NCBI GenBank assembly: GCA_019753155.1
Contig: JAIELG010000005.1
Span: forward strand, 1-59,349
Source: Burkholderiales bacterium
GTDB lineage: Bacteria > Pseudomonadota > Gammaproteobacteria > Burkholderiales > JABEVD01
Direction of reading: 5' to 3'
Length of the DNA: 59,349 nucleotides
This document shows positions 21,065 through 30,899 of this stretch, piece after piece. The translations under genes were made by a program, and so were the position numbers. Below the pieces are notes generated by a model, which was given only the letters and a program-made list of their open reading frames with translations, did not search any database and was not told the DNA's origin. Positions within the stretch are counted from its first letter, which is position 1. Every line of letters begins with the position of its first letter.

Positions 21065-21922
21065 TCAGCCCGCATCGCAAAGAAGCCTGTCCATCATGGA
21101 TTTGGCTTCGCCGAGATAGCTTCCGCCGAACATGTTGAGATGGTTGAGTACATGGTAAAGGTTGTAGAGCGTTTTTCTCCTCCCGTAGCCTGAAGCCAGG
21201 GGGAAGGATTCGTTGTAGGCCGAGTAGAATCCTTCCGGAAATCCGCCGAAAAGTTCCGTCATGGCGAGGTCGGCTTCGCGGTCGCCATAATAAACCGCCG
21301 GGTCGAACAGGACGGGATGCCCCGACATGTCGAATCCCGCATTGCCGCGCCACAGATCGCCGTGAAGCAGGGAAGGGGCGGGCTTGTGATCCAGGAAAAA
21401 CGCATCCAGGTTTTGCATCAATCGCTCACCCCTGGAACCCAGGTCGTAGCCGTTCCTTCTCGACAGTTCGAGTTGAAACCCCAATCTTCCGGTCCTCCAG
21501 AATTCCATCCAGTCGCTCGAAACAGTGTTGACCTGGGGTGTGGAGCCGATCAGGTTGTCCGTTTCCCACCCGAATCCGCCGGACCCGATGCGATGCATTT
21601 CGGCGAGTTGCGAACCGAGCAGATCGAAGCGCAGGTTTTTTCGGCTCATTTCGATATATTCGAGAACCAGCCAGTGCGCCCCGTCCGCAGACCCCGTGCA
21701 GATGGTTTGCGGCACCCGTATCGCTTTGCGGAGGGCATTCAGCCCGTCGATTTCGCTCAGAAAAGACAGGTTCCCGGTTTTGACGAAATAACGCTCCGAT
21801 GGTCCTTCGAGCAGCCATGCCTGCGAAATGCAGCCGCCGCCCACGGCGTTTTTCCGCAAAGGGATGAAGGGTTTTGCCGTCGCATCGGAAATGCTCGATG
21901 CGATTTTTTTCCAATCAGGCAA
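21065..21922 (-). CDS. fructosamine kinase family protein
   Basis: This 285-aa aminoglycoside-phosphotransferase-fold enzyme has the family's FVKTGNL lysine strand, [11 protein letters not shown] (catalytic loop) and [20 protein letters not shown] (metal-binding DxxxxYGDRE). Family members phosphorylate ketosamines or ribulosamines on glycated proteins or small amines as a repair step. It overlaps the 3' end of argH by 8 nt, so both are transcribed together. Confidence 0.9.
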   Translation of the reverse strand: MPDWKKIASSISDATAKPFIPLRKNAVGGGCISQAWLLEGPSERYFVKTGNLSFLSEIDGLNALRKAIRVPQTICTGSADGAHWLVLEYIEMSRKNLRFDLLGSQLAEMHRIGSGGFGWETDNLIGSTPQVNTVSSDWMEFWRTGRLGFQLELSRRNGYDLGSRGERLMQNLDAFFLDHKPAPSLLHGDLWRGNAGFDMSGHPVLFDPAVYYGDREADLAMTELFGGFPEGFYSAYNESFPLASGYGRRKTLYNLYHVLNHLNMFGGSYLGEAKSMMDRLLCDAG

Positions 21923-23315
21923 GGCTGCTGCGGGCGCGAAGAATTGCAGCCCTCACCTGGGCGGGCGCTGTCCCTCCGATATGGTTGCGGCTCATGAGGG
22001 AGCCTTCCAGGGTGAGGACTTCACGGACATCCTCGGAAATGAGGGGGGAAAACTCGCCGAGTTCCGCCATGGAAAGTTCCCCGAGGTCGCATCCCCGCCC
22101 CTCGCAATAGCGCACGGCTTTTGCCACGGCTTCGTGCGCATCCCTGAAGGGCAGGCCCTTTTTCACGAGATAATCGGCAAGATCGGTGGCGGTCGCATAG
22201 CCCCGGCTTGCCGCCTTGCGCATCGCGTCTTTGTCGACCTTGATTCCGGGGATCATTTCCGCGTAGATCCTGAGACTGGCCGATACCGTATCGACTGCAT
22301 CGAAAAGGGGTTCCTTGTCTTCCTGGTTATCCTTGTTGTAGGCAAGCGGCTGGGATTTCATCAGCGTCAGAAGGGCGACGAGATGACCGTTTACCCTGCC
22401 TGTCTTTCCCCTGACGAGCTCGGGGACATCCGGATTCTTTTTCTGCGGCATGATGGAGGAGCCCGTGCAGAAGCGGTCGGCGAGGTCGATGAAGCCGAAT
22501 CCGGGATTCATCCACAATATCAATTCTTCGGAAAAGCGCGAAAGGTGGGTCATGACAAGCGCCGCGCATGCGCAGAATTCGATTGCAAAGTCCCGGTCGG
22601 AGACCGCATCCAGGGAGTTTTCGCAGACCCCGTCGAACCCGAGCATGTCTGCAACGCTCTCCCGGTTTATGGGGTAGCTGCTCCCGGCGAGGGCTGCGGC
22701 GCCCAGGGGCAGCATGTTGAGGCGGCCCCTGCAATCTTTCATGCGCGCCCCATCGCGGCGGAGCATTTCGAAATAGGCCATCAGGTGATGACCGAAGCTG
22801 ACGGGCTGCGCGACCTGGAGGTGGGTGAATCCCGGCATCACGGTATCGGCATGCTGTTCGGCAAGATCCAGGATGCTCGACTGGAGCGCCTTGATCGATT
22901 CGATGATCCCGTCTATTTCATGCCGCAGAAAAAGGCGGATGTCGGTTGCGACCTGATCGTTCCTGGATCTTGCGGTATGCAGCCGCTTCCCCGCGTCCCC
23001 AACCAGGGCGGTCAGGCGCTTTTCGATGTTGAGGTGGACATCCTCCAGCTCGAGTGACCATTGGAATTGCCCGCTCCTGATTTCCTCGCGTATGGTTTGA
23101 AGGCCTTTTTCGATGGAATCGAGATCGTCGCGACTCAATATGCCGATAGCGTGGAGCATGGTCGCGTGAGCGAGTGAGCCCTGAATGTCGAATTCGGCCA
23201 GCCTTGTGTCGAAATGAATCGAAGCGGTGTAGCGTTGGACCAGTTCGGCAACAGGTTCGCTGAACCTGCCGGACCATGCTTTTGGCGCCGAGCCGTCGTT
23301 TTTAAGGTCTTGCAT
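21915..23315 (-). CDS. argH: argininosuccinate lyase
   Basis: This 466-aa homotetrameric enzyme splits argininosuccinate into arginine and fumarate, the last step of arginine synthesis. It has the fumarase-superfamily signature [12 protein letters not shown], plus WSGRFSEP near the start and [18 protein letters not shown]. The start lies only 29 nt from the divergent algZ start, so the two promoters must overlap. Confidence 0.97.
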   Translation of the reverse strand: MQDLKNDGSAPKAWSGRFSEPVAELVQRYTASIHFDTRLAEFDIQGSLAHATMLHAIGILSRDDLDSIEKGLQTIREEIRSGQFQWSLELEDVHLNIEKRLTALVGDAGKRLHTARSRNDQVATDIRLFLRHEIDGIIESIKALQSSILDLAEQHADTVMPGFTHLQVAQPVSFGHHLMAYFEMLRRDGARMKDCRGRLNMLPLGAAALAGSSYPINRESVADMLGFDGVCENSLDAVSDRDFAIEFCACAALVMTHLSRFSEELILWMNPGFGFIDLADRFCTGSSIMPQKKNPDVPELVRGKTGRVNGHLVALLTLMKSQPLAYNKDNQEDKEPLFDAVDTVSASLRIYAEMIPGIKVDKDAMRKAASRGYATATDLADYLVKKGLPFRDAHEAVAKAVRYCEGRGCDLGELSMAELGEFSPLISEDVREVLTLEGSLMSRNHIGGTAPAQVRAAILRARSSLA

Positions 23316-23344
23316 ACTCTCCCAGCCTTGTTCAGAATAAGTAA

Positions 23345-24358
23345 ATGAATCCTGATAGTATAAATCAAAACCTGATGCTGCCGAATTTCCGCAACGTCGG
23401 GGTCATGCTGCGCATCCTGTTGATCGTCAACCTGCTCTGTTTTCTTGCGGCTTTTCTGAGATCCGGATCGTGGGCCGAGTTGATGCGGGAGTGGGCGGAT
23501 ATCTCTTCCGTGAGCCAGTTGCTGCTGCTCGCCAGCCTGCTTTTTTTTGCCCTGCTCGACGACTGGCTGCACGAACTCCCGTATTTCGTCGCGGCAACGG
23601 TCCTGTTTTTCATCGAGATGCTGCTCGCGGCCATCGCCCACTGGTTCGGCGAATCCTTCCATTACGGGAGCATTCTGCATTACTGGGTTTTCAGCCTTTT
23701 GACGGTATCCTTCCTCCTCTGGTACTTCAACCTGAGGAATCGTGCGCTTTCCCCTGCCTTGGCGGAGGCCAGGTTGCAGGCGCTTCAGGCAAGAATCCGC
23801 CCCCATTTCCTTTTCAACAGCATCAATGCCGTGTTGAGCCTGATCCGTTCGGACCCTTCCCGAGCCGAAACTGCGCTGGAGGATCTTGCGGACATGTTTC
23901 GCGTGCTGATGGCGGACAACAGGAAATTGACGACGCTGACAAAAGAGGTCGAGCTTTGCCGGGAATATCTCGATCTCGAAACGCTCAGGTTGGGCGACAG
24001 GTTGCAGGTACAATGGCATATCGACAAGATGCCGGGGGATGCCATGATCCCCCCGCTCGTATTGCAGCCCTTGCTGGAGAATGCGGTTTATCATGGCATA
24101 GAGCCCTCATCCAGTCCAGGGGCGATCAGCATTCATATTTACCGTAGACGCGGCGAAATTCATGCGGTGCTGCGCAACCCCTATTCACCCGGAGGGAGAG
24201 GGCATCATGAGGGAAACAAGATGGCGCTCGAAAATATCCGGGAGCGGCTCAGCCTGCATTTCGATGTCGAAGCCAGCCTGAAAACCGAACTTGTGGGGAA
24301 TGTTTTTCAGGTCCATATTGTGCTTCCCTATATCAGCGAGGCCGATCGGCATGCTTGA
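23345..24358 (+). CDS. algZ: LytS/AlgZ-type sensor histidine kinase
   Basis: This 337-aa inner-membrane protein has about four transmembrane segments in residues 20-125. A cytoplasmic His_kinase domain (PF06580 type) follows, with the phospho-acceptor H154 in [18 protein letters not shown]. The ATPase part follows with [16 protein letters not shown] (N box) and [14 protein letters not shown]. No sensory periplasmic domain is obvious. It overlaps the response regulator by 8 nt. The argH-algZ-algR neighbourhood matches other betaproteobacteria and Pseudomonas, where AlgZR controls twitching and surface behaviour. The role here is unknown. Confidence 0.88.
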   Translation: MNPDSINQNLMLPNFRNVGVMLRILLIVNLLCFLAAFLRSGSWAELMREWADISSVSQLLLLASLLFFALLDDWLHELPYFVAATVLFFIEMLLAAIAHWFGESFHYGSILHYWVFSLLTVSFLLWYFNLRNRALSPALAEARLQALQARIRPHFLFNSINAVLSLIRSDPSRAETALEDLADMFRVLMADNRKLTTLTKEVELCREYLDLETLRLGDRLQVQWHIDKMPGDAMIPPLVLQPLLENAVYHGIEPSSSPGAISIHIYRRRGEIHAVLRNPYSPGGRGHHEGNKMALENIRERLSLHFDVEASLKTELVGNVFQVHIVLPYISEADRHA

Positions 24359-25109
24359 CGACTTCCTGAAAGTGCTCATCGTCGACGACGAAATGCCTGC
24401 CAGGCGCAGACTCAGGGAATTGCTGACGGATTGCGCATCGAAGCTGCCGGTGGAGATCGCTGGGGAAGCTGCCAGCGGACTCGAGGCGCTCGATATCATC
24501 GAGTCGAGCGATGTCGATGTCGTGTTGCTCGATATCAGGATGCCGGACATGGACGGACTCGAACTTGCGCAGCACCTGATGAAGCTTCCCAATCCCCCCG
24601 CAGTGATTTTTACCACCGCCTACAATGATTATGCGCTGGACGCCTTCGAAGTTCATGCGGTCGACTACCTGCTCAAACCCATCCGGCTGGGCCGTCTGTT
24701 CAATGCATTGTCGCGGGCGAATGCGTTGAAGCCCTTGCCGCTCGACATGCTCCAGGCGGTGGCCGGCGCGCCGAGAACCCATCTTTCCATACAGGAAAGG
24801 GGGAAGGTCCATCTCGTGCCGGTATCCGACATCATCTACATGAAGGCGGAACTCAAGTATGTTGCGCTCAATACGAAAGACAAGACCTATCTTCTGGAGG
24901 AGTCGCTTTCGAATCTGGAGGAGGAGTTCAGGGAGGATTTCGTGCGAATTCACCGCAATGCGCTGGTTGCGAAAAAATGCATTGCCGGTTTCGTCAAGGA
25001 TGCTTCAGAGGACGGCGCCTGGAAAGTGGTTCTCGAAGGCAGGCCGGAGAAATTGCCCATCAGCCGGCGGCAGCAGTATATCGTCAAGCAGTACAAGGGG
25101 AATCTGTAA
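24351..25109 (+). CDS. algR: LytTR-family response regulator (AlgR-like)
   Basis: This 252-aa protein has an N-terminal receiver domain with phospho-acceptor D61 (VVLLDIRMPDMDG) and acidic pocket D12-D13. A C-terminal LytTR DNA-binding domain follows (about 140-250, with IYMKAELKYVALNT and FVRIHRNALVAKK). It pairs with the upstream kinase. The start at 24351 gives a normal receiver N-terminus. In many relatives hemC follows algR. Here two porin genes follow instead. Confidence 0.92.
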   Translation: MLDDFLKVLIVDDEMPARRRLRELLTDCASKLPVEIAGEAASGLEALDIIESSDVDVVLLDIRMPDMDGLELAQHLMKLPNPPAVIFTTAYNDYALDAFEVHAVDYLLKPIRLGRLFNALSRANALKPLPLDMLQAVAGAPRTHLSIQERGKVHLVPVSDIIYMKAELKYVALNTKDKTYLLEESLSNLEEEFREDFVRIHRNALVAKKCIAGFVKDASEDGAWKVVLEGRPEKLPISRRQQYIVKQYKGNL

Positions 25110-25173
25110 GGCGCGGCGTTGCAAAAAAGAGACGGGCGCCCGAAATCCGGTTGCATCCGCGCCGGCCTTGATG

Positions 25174-25192
25174 CACCATATGACTTATGGTG
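25174..25192. promoter_or_regulatory. inverted repeat upstream of the short porin gene
   Basis: CACCATA (25174-25180) and TATGGTG (25186-25192) form a perfect 7-bp inverted repeat around TGACT, 57 nt before the porin start. It could be an operator for a dimeric regulator. No factor can be assigned. Confidence 0.35.
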
Positions 25193-25248
25193 GGGCAAGA
25201 ATCTTCGTTAAAATAAATCAATCCTGACCTGAATCAAGGATGGAGCAA

Positions 25249-26016
25249 ATGAACAGGAATGTGATCATAATAATAATGTCGGGCGCGCTTGCGGCTCCGG
25301 TCGCGGCCTACGCCGACATGTCCGCAGTGGAAGGCATCACTGTGAACTCGAACAGGAATACGTCCGCTGCCGGCAGCGGCGCTTATTTCGGTCTGAAGGG
25401 ACAGGAGGATTTGTTCGCCCGCCTCCGCGACAAGGTCGTCGAGTACTGGACGCCGAATTTCAAGGGACTCAGCGCCAAAGTAAGCTATGCCGCCGATCGC
25501 GAGGCGCGCGATTTCGGGATTTCTCCTGCAAGGGCCGGCAAGCTCGCCTTTTCCCTGAACTACGATTACGGGAAAGTTTCCGCTTTTCTCGAAAACGACC
25601 GGAGCTGGGGCTATGATCCGCTCGGCCTGGTGCATACCGGGACCAACCTGGGCGGCCTTTACGAATTTGCGGACGGCACCCGGCTCGGGCTTGGGCTGGA
25701 GCAGCACCGGTATGATTTCGTTTCGGGCAGCGGCGCGCTTTCGGCCAGGAACATGAAAGTCGACGACTGGTATGTTTCGCTTGTCCAGGATGTGGGCTCC
25801 AATGGACACGTTCGTCTCTCCTTCACCCAGGCGGGCGATCGCCCCTCCACGCTGCTTTCCGGAACGAACCAGATTTCCATCGGATACGGGCAGCTCGTCT
25901 CCGACCGGGCTGAAATCTATGCGCTGTACACCCGAACCCGCAATGCGGGCAACTCCGGGCTGGGTCTTGGATCCAGTCCGAGCGAATTCGGTTTGGGCGT
26001 CAAATACAATTTCTGA
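25249..26016 (+). CDS. shortened Porin_4-like outer-membrane protein
   Basis: This 255-aa protein has a signal peptide (MNRNVIIIIMSGALAAPVAAYAD) and ends with the outer-membrane signature FGLGVKYNF (terminal Phe). Compared with the neighbouring porin, it jumps from YFGLKGQEDL directly to VVEYWTPNFKGLSAKVSY. The stretch holding several early strands and the constriction loop (~80 residues) appears to be missing. The later strands are intact. It may be a smaller barrel or a deleted, non-functional copy. The ATG at 25249 is chosen for its signal peptide and the AAGGATGGAG site upstream; an in-frame ATG at 25240 is possible. Confidence 0.75.
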   Translation: MNRNVIIIIMSGALAAPVAAYADMSAVEGITVNSNRNTSAAGSGAYFGLKGQEDLFARLRDKVVEYWTPNFKGLSAKVSYAADREARDFGISPARAGKLAFSLNYDYGKVSAFLENDRSWGYDPLGLVHTGTNLGGLYEFADGTRLGLGLEQHRYDFVSGSGALSARNMKVDDWYVSLVQDVGSNGHVRLSFTQAGDRPSTLLSGTNQISIGYGQLVSDRAEIYALYTRTRNAGNSGLGLGSSPSEFGLGVKYNF

Positions 26017-26017
26017 T

Positions 26018-26074
26018 CCGTCCCGAGCGCAGTCTGTCATCCCGAGCAGAGTCTGTCATCCCGAGCAGAGTCGA
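26018..26074. repeat. three tandem copies of a 19-bp unit
   Basis: The unit TCATCCCGAGCAGAGTCTG occurs at 26037-26055, again with a changed end at 26056-26074, and in diverged form at 26018-26036. The same GTCATCCCGAGC core starts the larger repeats near 27.57 and 27.83 kb, so it belongs to a dispersed intergenic repeat family. Confidence 0.8.
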
Positions 26075-26255
26075 GGGATCTTCTAGAGATGCTTGTTGCA
26101 AAAATACAACGCATACTCAGAATTTCGTTGCAAACATGAAAGTTCTCTTGCATGATGCAGTCAGGTGCAGGGCAAAATCCGCACCGCTTGTCCGGTAGGG
26201 GCAAGGAAAAGGCGTGGTATATGTCTCGTCATTCAATTTCAGCAAAGGATAGATC

Positions 26256-27449
26256 ATGAACAAGAAACTCATCGCTCTGGCTCTGGCCGGCGCATTCGCC
26301 GCTCCCGCAGCGTTCGCCGCAGACAGTGAAGTGACCATTTACGGTCAGCTCAACGGCTCGATCGACAACGTCAACAACGGCAACGGCGCTACCGCCGCTA
26401 CCCAAGGCATCCGCACCACCATCATCAACAGCAACTCTTCGCGCCTCGGCCTGAAGGGTTCCGAAAACCTGGGCGACGGACTTTCCGCAATCTGGCAGAT
26501 CGAAAGCAGCGTGAACTTTGCCGGCAACAACCAGGGCGGCACCACTGGCGTGACGACCGCCGGCGGCGCAACCAAGAACACTTTCGCCAGCCGCGATTCC
26601 TTCGTCGGTCTCTCCAGCGGCAGCATGGGCACGGTTCTGGTCGGGCGTCATGACACCCCCTACAAGATGGCGACCCGCGGTTTCGACGTTTTCGCAGACA
26701 ACATCGCGGATAACCGTTCCCTGATGGGCAATGGCGCTATCCAGTTCGACGGACGCCAGGGTTCCGTTCTGGCTTATGTCACTCCCGCGATGAGCGGCTT
26801 CACCGGCGTTGCCGCCTATGTGGCAGGTGCTGAGGCTGCAACTGTCTCGACCCAGACCAAGGGTTCGGCATGGTCCCTCGCAGGCATCTACGGCGACGGC
26901 CCCCTGAATGCTTCCATTGCTTACGAAGTGCATAACGTCGGCACGCTCGGCACGGGTATTGCGGGTATCGGCGCTGCTGCCGGCAGTTTTGCTGCCGTAA
27001 GCAGCAAGGAAACCGCATGGAAGATCGGCGCGGGTTATACCTTTGATGCGTTCACCATCAACGGCGTTTACGAAAGAACCAACGACAACATCGGCGGTGC
27101 CGGCGCTCCTGCCAATTGCACGGCTGTTGGTTCCAACTGCCTGGGCCACAATGCCTATTACCTCGCCGGCAAGTATGCTTTCGGCAGCGACGCCGTGAAG
27201 CTGGCTTACACCAAGGTCGGCAACAACAACACCGTCGCTGCGGGCGGCACGGGCGCCAAGCAATGGGCGATCGGCTACGATCACAGCCTGAGCAAGCACA
27301 CCACCGTCTACGCGCTGTACACCAGCCTGAAGAACGATGTGAATTCGTCCATGACCCTGGTTGGCGGCGCCGATGTTACTGTCGCCCCCAACGGCGGCTT
27401 TGGTTCGACGCTCTCCGCGCTGTCTCTCGGCCTGAAGCACAGCTTCTGA
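26256..27449 (+). CDS. Gram-negative general porin (Porin_4 family)
   Basis: This 397-aa trimeric outer-membrane porin has a clean Sec signal (MNKKLIALALAGAFAAPAAFA), a start strand VTIYGQLNGSID, SRLGLKGSENLGDGLSAIWQ, the loop-3 region DSFVGLSSGSMGTVLVGRHD and a terminal strand ending LGLKHSF. It should allow passive diffusion of small solutes. Codon choice is biased to C-ending codons, as in highly expressed genes. A terminator follows. AAGGATAG lies upstream of the ATG. Confidence 0.94.
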   Translation: MNKKLIALALAGAFAAPAAFAADSEVTIYGQLNGSIDNVNNGNGATAATQGIRTTIINSNSSRLGLKGSENLGDGLSAIWQIESSVNFAGNNQGGTTGVTTAGGATKNTFASRDSFVGLSSGSMGTVLVGRHDTPYKMATRGFDVFADNIADNRSLMGNGAIQFDGRQGSVLAYVTPAMSGFTGVAAYVAGAEAATVSTQTKGSAWSLAGIYGDGPLNASIAYEVHNVGTLGTGIAGIGAAAGSFAAVSSKETAWKIGAGYTFDAFTINGVYERTNDNIGGAGAPANCTAVGSNCLGHNAYYLAGKYAFGSDAVKLAYTKVGNNNTVAAGGTGAKQWAIGYDHSLSKHTTVYALYTSLKNDVNSSMTLVGGADVTVAPNGGFGSTLSALSLGLKHSF

Positions 27450-27494
27450 TTTCGGCCCTCCGGGGCTGACTAAAGAAGTTTCGATTCGTCGATG

Positions 27495-27527
27495 ATAAAA
27501 AGGACACCTTCGGGTGTCCTTTTTTAT
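27495..27527 (+). terminator. terminator after the porin gene
   Basis: An 8-bp stem AGGACACC/GGTGTCCT closed by a TTCG tetraloop is followed by TTTTTTAT and preceded by an A-run. Confidence 0.93.
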
Positions 27528-27528
27528 C

Positions 27529-27735
27529 GCCTGTCATCCCGTTTGCCGCCTGACCCCATTTACCACCAGTCATCCCGAGCTGCCGCCCTGAGCCCCTCGG
27601 CTGCGCTCGGGGTAAACTCTGTCGAAGGGCCGGCCGAGGGATCTTCAAGTTTCCTCCCTTCGGCAAGCGTAGGGTCGGAATGACAGAGGGGGGCTTGCCG
27701 GAAGTTACGCGTCACTCCGGAAACGGGCATGCGGG
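27529..27735. repeat. first copy of a ~205-bp direct repeat
   Basis: The segment from GCCTGTCATCCCGTTTGCCG to AAACGGGCATG is repeated almost exactly 252-253 bp downstream. It contains TCATCCCGAGC at its left and GGTCGGAATGACAG at its right, a partly inverted arrangement typical of non-coding mobile repeats. Open frames crossing it have no gene-like features. Confidence 0.85.
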
Positions 27736-27780
27736 CTTTCGCGGTGGCCGCAAACAGGGCTTTTTGGTGGAGTCATTGCC

Positions 27781-27988
27781 GCCTGTCATCCCGTTTGCCG
27801 CCTGCCCCCCATTTGCCGCCTGTCATCCCGAGCTGCCGCCCTGAGCCCCTCGGCTGCGCTCGGGGTAAACTCTGTCGAAGGGCCGGTCGAGGGATCTTCA
27901 AGATTCCTCCCTTCGACAAGCGTAGGGTCGGAATGACAGAGGGGGGCTTGCCGGAAGTTACGCGTCACTCCGGAAACGGGCATGTGGG
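27781..27988. repeat. second copy of the ~205-bp direct repeat
   Basis: Differences from the first copy are a handful of substitutions (for example GGCCGGTCGAGG against GGCCGGCCGAGG, CTTCGACAAG against CTTCGGCAAG) and a one-base indel. The two copies are separated by about 45 bp. The remaining bases up to 28230 hold only the upstream region of the phosphoesterase gene. Confidence 0.85.
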
Positions 27989-28230
27989 GGTTTCTCTCCA
28001 CAAGATTCCCTGCGCGGCTCAAATTCCAATGATTATTCATGATCCTTTCGGACTACGAAAGCGCTCCCCGTCGAATGGTTTTGCTTCACAAATGGGGAAT
28101 AGAATGGTTCACGATCCATTTACAGGATCAATTTCCCGGGCATGCCCTGCCCGTCGGCGCTTTCCTCCGTCGGGAAGCAAGCCAGCAAGCAAAAAAATTA
28201 TTATATCAACCATTTACTCGAGAGGTACAC

Positions 28231-29433
28231 ATGAAAAAGACGATCATAGCGCTCAGCCTGTCCTGCTCACTCTTCTCCGGCGCAGTACTTGCCGACGGTG
28301 CTGCTGGAATCCCCAAGTTCAATCATGTTTTTGTGATCATGATGGAAAACCATTCCTATGGACAAGTCATCGGCAACCCGAATGCGCCTTTCGTCAACCA
28401 GATGGCGAAATCGGCAAACCTTGCGACGAATTATTCCGGCGTAGGCCATCCCAGCCTGACCAATTACCTCGAAGTCGTCGGCGGGTCGAATTTCGGCGTG
28501 ATCAATGATCATTCGCCGAACTGGCACAATACCACCTGCGTTCCCAATGTCGTTTCGGGAAGCCCCGCGAACGAAAGCGTGCCGGCTGCAATTTGCCCGA
28601 TCGCCGGAATCGGCATGGATGCCCCGACGCCTGCTGTGGACACGACAAACGAGGGAACGCCCGCTGCTCCGCTTTACAATGCGCCGCTTCCCGCTGCCAG
28701 GACGGTCGGAAAGACGATCGCAGATCAGCTCGTTGCAGTCGGCAAGAGCTGGAAGACCTATCAGGAAGATCAGCCTGCGAATGGCGCCGATCTTGTCAAT
28801 TACGCCGACGGGATCTATTCCAACCTGAGTTCCGCTGCTATCACCAGCACCGGTTTCGTCCAGAAGCTCTATGCCGTCAAGCATAACCCATTTGTGTATT
28901 TCGACAATGTCCAGAAGAACCTCGATCCCGCGAACGGCCTTGCCAACAGCGTCGGTTTCGATGGAACCACGGGGCTTTATGCCGATCTCGCTTCCGGACA
29001 CGTGCCGAATTTCTCCTTCATCGCGCCGAACCAGTGTCACGACATGCACGGCTTGGGCAACAGCAGCCCGTTCTGCAGCTACGATCCCAATCCTCCCAGC
29101 CAGATGAACCCGTTCCTGGCCCAAATGGGCGATGCTACGGTGAAAAAGATCGTTACCGCGATCAAGAGTTCGGATGCATGGAAAGATGGCAGGAATGTGA
29201 TCGTCGTGCTCTGGGATGAAAACGACTACAGTTCGAATCCGAACAAGGTCGCCACGATCGTCGAAACCAACTATAGTGCGGGCGGCGTTCAAAGCAATAA
29301 TGCTTACAACCATTTTTCGCTGCTGAAAACCATGGAAGCCGGTTTTGGTCTGGGATGCCTGAACCACGCATGCGATGCCGACGTCAAGGTCATGTCCGAC
29401 CTGTTCGGCGGTCAAGCGCAAGACAGGGAATAA
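28231..29433 (+). CDS. secreted phosphoesterase (PF04185 family, acid phosphatase/phospholipase C-like)
   Basis: This 400-aa protein has a signal peptide (MKKTIIALSLSCSLFSGAVLA). The alkaline-phosphatase-like catalytic entry VFVIMMENHSYGQVIG holds the metal-binding Glu-Asn, followed by GHPSLTNYLEVVGG and the second metal site VLWDENDYSSN near residue 330. Relatives hydrolyse phosphomonoesters or phospholipids in the periplasm or outside the cell. The substrate is not predictable. AGAGG precedes the ATG at 28231. It stands alone, bounded by the direct repeats and a bidirectional terminator. Confidence 0.87.
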   Translation: MKKTIIALSLSCSLFSGAVLADGAAGIPKFNHVFVIMMENHSYGQVIGNPNAPFVNQMAKSANLATNYSGVGHPSLTNYLEVVGGSNFGVINDHSPNWHNTTCVPNVVSGSPANESVPAAICPIAGIGMDAPTPAVDTTNEGTPAAPLYNAPLPAARTVGKTIADQLVAVGKSWKTYQEDQPANGADLVNYADGIYSNLSSAAITSTGFVQKLYAVKHNPFVYFDNVQKNLDPANGLANSVGFDGTTGLYADLASGHVPNFSFIAPNQCHDMHGLGNSSPFCSYDPNPPSQMNPFLAQMGDATVKKIVTAIKSSDAWKDGRNVIVVLWDENDYSSNPNKVATIVETNYSAGGVQSNNAYNHFSLLKTMEAGFGLGCLNHACDADVKVMSDLFGGQAQDRE

Positions 29434-29447
29434 AACGCAAGAGAAAT

Positions 29448-29476
29448 AAAAAACCCGCCTTCGGGCGGGTTTTTTA
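29448..29476. terminator. bidirectional terminator
   Basis: Stem CCCGCC/GGCGGG with a TTCG loop is flanked by an A-run on the left and a T-run on the right. It serves the convergent phosphoesterase gene and the small minus-strand gene. Confidence 0.92.
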
Positions 29477-29478
29477 TT

Positions 29479-29742
29479 TCACCAGGAGACTTCGACGCTT
29501 CTGGGCGGCCAGGGTCCCCTCAGAACCTTGACGTTGAAGCCCCGTTCCGAAAGTTCGGACTCGAATGCGGAGAGGTTCACTTCGTTGGAGATCACCTCCA
29601 TGGTGATGGCGGTTTTTCCCGACAAGGCGGCATCGCGGATGTCATTCATGGTTTTTTCGAGGATATCGAGAAGATGGTTCTCGCGCCATACCTTGCCCAT
29701 GTCGACCAGTTGTCTTGCTTCCTGTGCGGTCATCAGCTTCAT
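29479..29742 (-). CDS. small hypothetical cytoplasmic protein
   Basis: I do not recognise this 87-aa protein. It is helical at first (MTAQEARQLVDMGKVWREN), then charged, and ends with a ferredoxin-like strand pattern (ISNEVNLSAFESELSERGFN, VKVLRGPW). It has no signal or membrane segment. A good ribosome-binding site (GGGAGGGG) precedes the ATG, and it ends at the shared terminator. This supports a real gene. Confidence 0.65.
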   Translation of the reverse strand: MKLMTAQEARQLVDMGKVWRENHLLDILEKTMNDIRDAALSGKTAITMEVISNEVNLSAFESELSERGFNVKVLRGPWPPRSVEVSW

Positions 29743-29775
29743 TTTCCCCTCCCGGATTGCTCTGGGAATAAAATA

Positions 29776-30396
29776 TCACATTTCCGTGATTTTGCCGTAT
29801 TTCAGCGTGAAATAGCGTCTCGCGCCAAGATGGACAAGAATTCCCAGGCAGGATCCTGCAAGCACATCTCCCAGGAAATGGTATTCTGTGATCATGAGCG
29901 CAAGAGCAAGGCCTGTCCATGCAAAAATGACCGGGAGCCTCAGGCGGGGGCAGTAATCCCAAAGCGCGAGAAAGAGCGGAGTAAACACCAGCATGTGTCC
30001 GGAAGGAAAGCCCTGGAAGTGCGGCCCGCCCTGAAACCAGTGGAAAGCATAGAGGTCGGGTTCGGTAAGCCAGGTTCGCGTTTCTGTTCTGCCGAACACC
30101 CATTTCAGGATATCCTTGGCAATATAGGCGAGGGGAAGCGAAGTTCCCGCGATCTGGAAGGAACGGGTGAGGCGATTCTCGATGCCGCGACGGGCGAAGC
30201 GGAAATATCCCAGCCAGCAGTAAGCGCTCGCCACGATGACGATGACGAACAGCAGGTCGGGTAAACTCGAAACAGTTTGACCGAACAGGAATTTCGCTCC
30301 CGTATGCTCGGCGATGAAGGTGGCGATCCCGATATCCAGGTACTGCACGCACAAGGCAATCAGGATGGTCGCGGCCAGAAAAAGGGCTTTATACAC
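29776..30396 (-). CDS. PAP2-family membrane phosphatase
   Basis: This 206-aa integral membrane protein has about six helices. It has the three PAP2 motifs: KDILKWVFGR (motif 1, diverged from KxxxxxxRP), FPSGHML (motif 2) and TEYHFLGDV (motif 3 with catalytic His and Asp). Family members dephosphorylate undecaprenyl pyrophosphate, phosphatidic acid or related lipids. The start codon is GTG at 30396, preceded by AAGGATG. Confidence 0.87.
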   Translation of the reverse strand: MYKALFLAATILIALCVQYLDIGIATFIAEHTGAKFLFGQTVSSLPDLLFVIVIVASAYCWLGYFRFARRGIENRLTRSFQIAGTSLPLAYIAKDILKWVFGRTETRTWLTEPDLYAFHWFQGGPHFQGFPSGHMLVFTPLFLALWDYCPRLRLPVIFAWTGLALALMITEYHFLGDVLAGSCLGILVHLGARRYFTLKYGKITEM

Positions 30397-30449
30397 GGCA
30401 TCCTTGTCGCGGTGAATTCTGTTCGCATTTTACAGTAAAGGGAAAACTC

Positions 30450-30899
30450 GTGGCGATATCGATTCTTTTGCATCTCCTGGGCGCAGTCGTATGGGTGGGC
30501 GGCATGTTCTTCGCTTATATGGCCCTGCGCCCGGCAGCGATGGAACTGCTCGCCCCGCCAGAGCGGTTATCGCTGTGGGCAGGCGTATTTCACCGCTTCT
30601 TTCCCTGGGTATGGGCTGCAATTGCGTTCCTGGCGTCGAGCGGTGTTTACATGATCGTGCGCCTCGGCGGATTCGCGGCCATCCCCTGGAGCATTCATGC
30701 GATGTTCGGCGTTGGAGTCATCATGATGGGCATATTCTTTCATGTCTATTTTTCAGGTTTCGGCAAGCTGAAGCATGCCGTCAAAGCCGAAGAATGGAAA
30801 CAGGCGGGGGCGGCTCTGGCAGCCATACGCAGACTGATCGGAATCAACCTTTCCCTGGGGCTTCTGGAAATCGCGCTTGGCGCAGCCTCACGGCTATGA
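30450..30899 (+). CDS. CopD-like four-helix membrane protein
   Basis: This 149-aa inner-membrane protein starts with GTG. It has four hydrophobic helices with HLLGAVVWVGGMFFAYMALRP at the N-terminus and conserved His in helices 1, 2 and 3. It resembles CopD/YcnJ and the DUF2269-like group. A role in copper or haem handling is suggested by family only. It overlaps the next gene by 4 nt. Confidence 0.7.
   Translation: MAISILLHLLGAVVWVGGMFFAYMALRPAAMELLAPPERLSLWAGVFHRFFPWVWAAIAFLASSGVYMIVRLGGFAAIPWSIHAMFGVGVIMMGIFFHVYFSGFGKLKHAVKAEEWKQAGAALAAIRRLIGINLSLGLLEIALGAASRL

Noticed and set aside
27729..28508. 259-codon frame running through the direct repeats into the phosphoesterase gene
   Set aside because: It translates repeat DNA and then the wrong frame of the secreted phosphoesterase.
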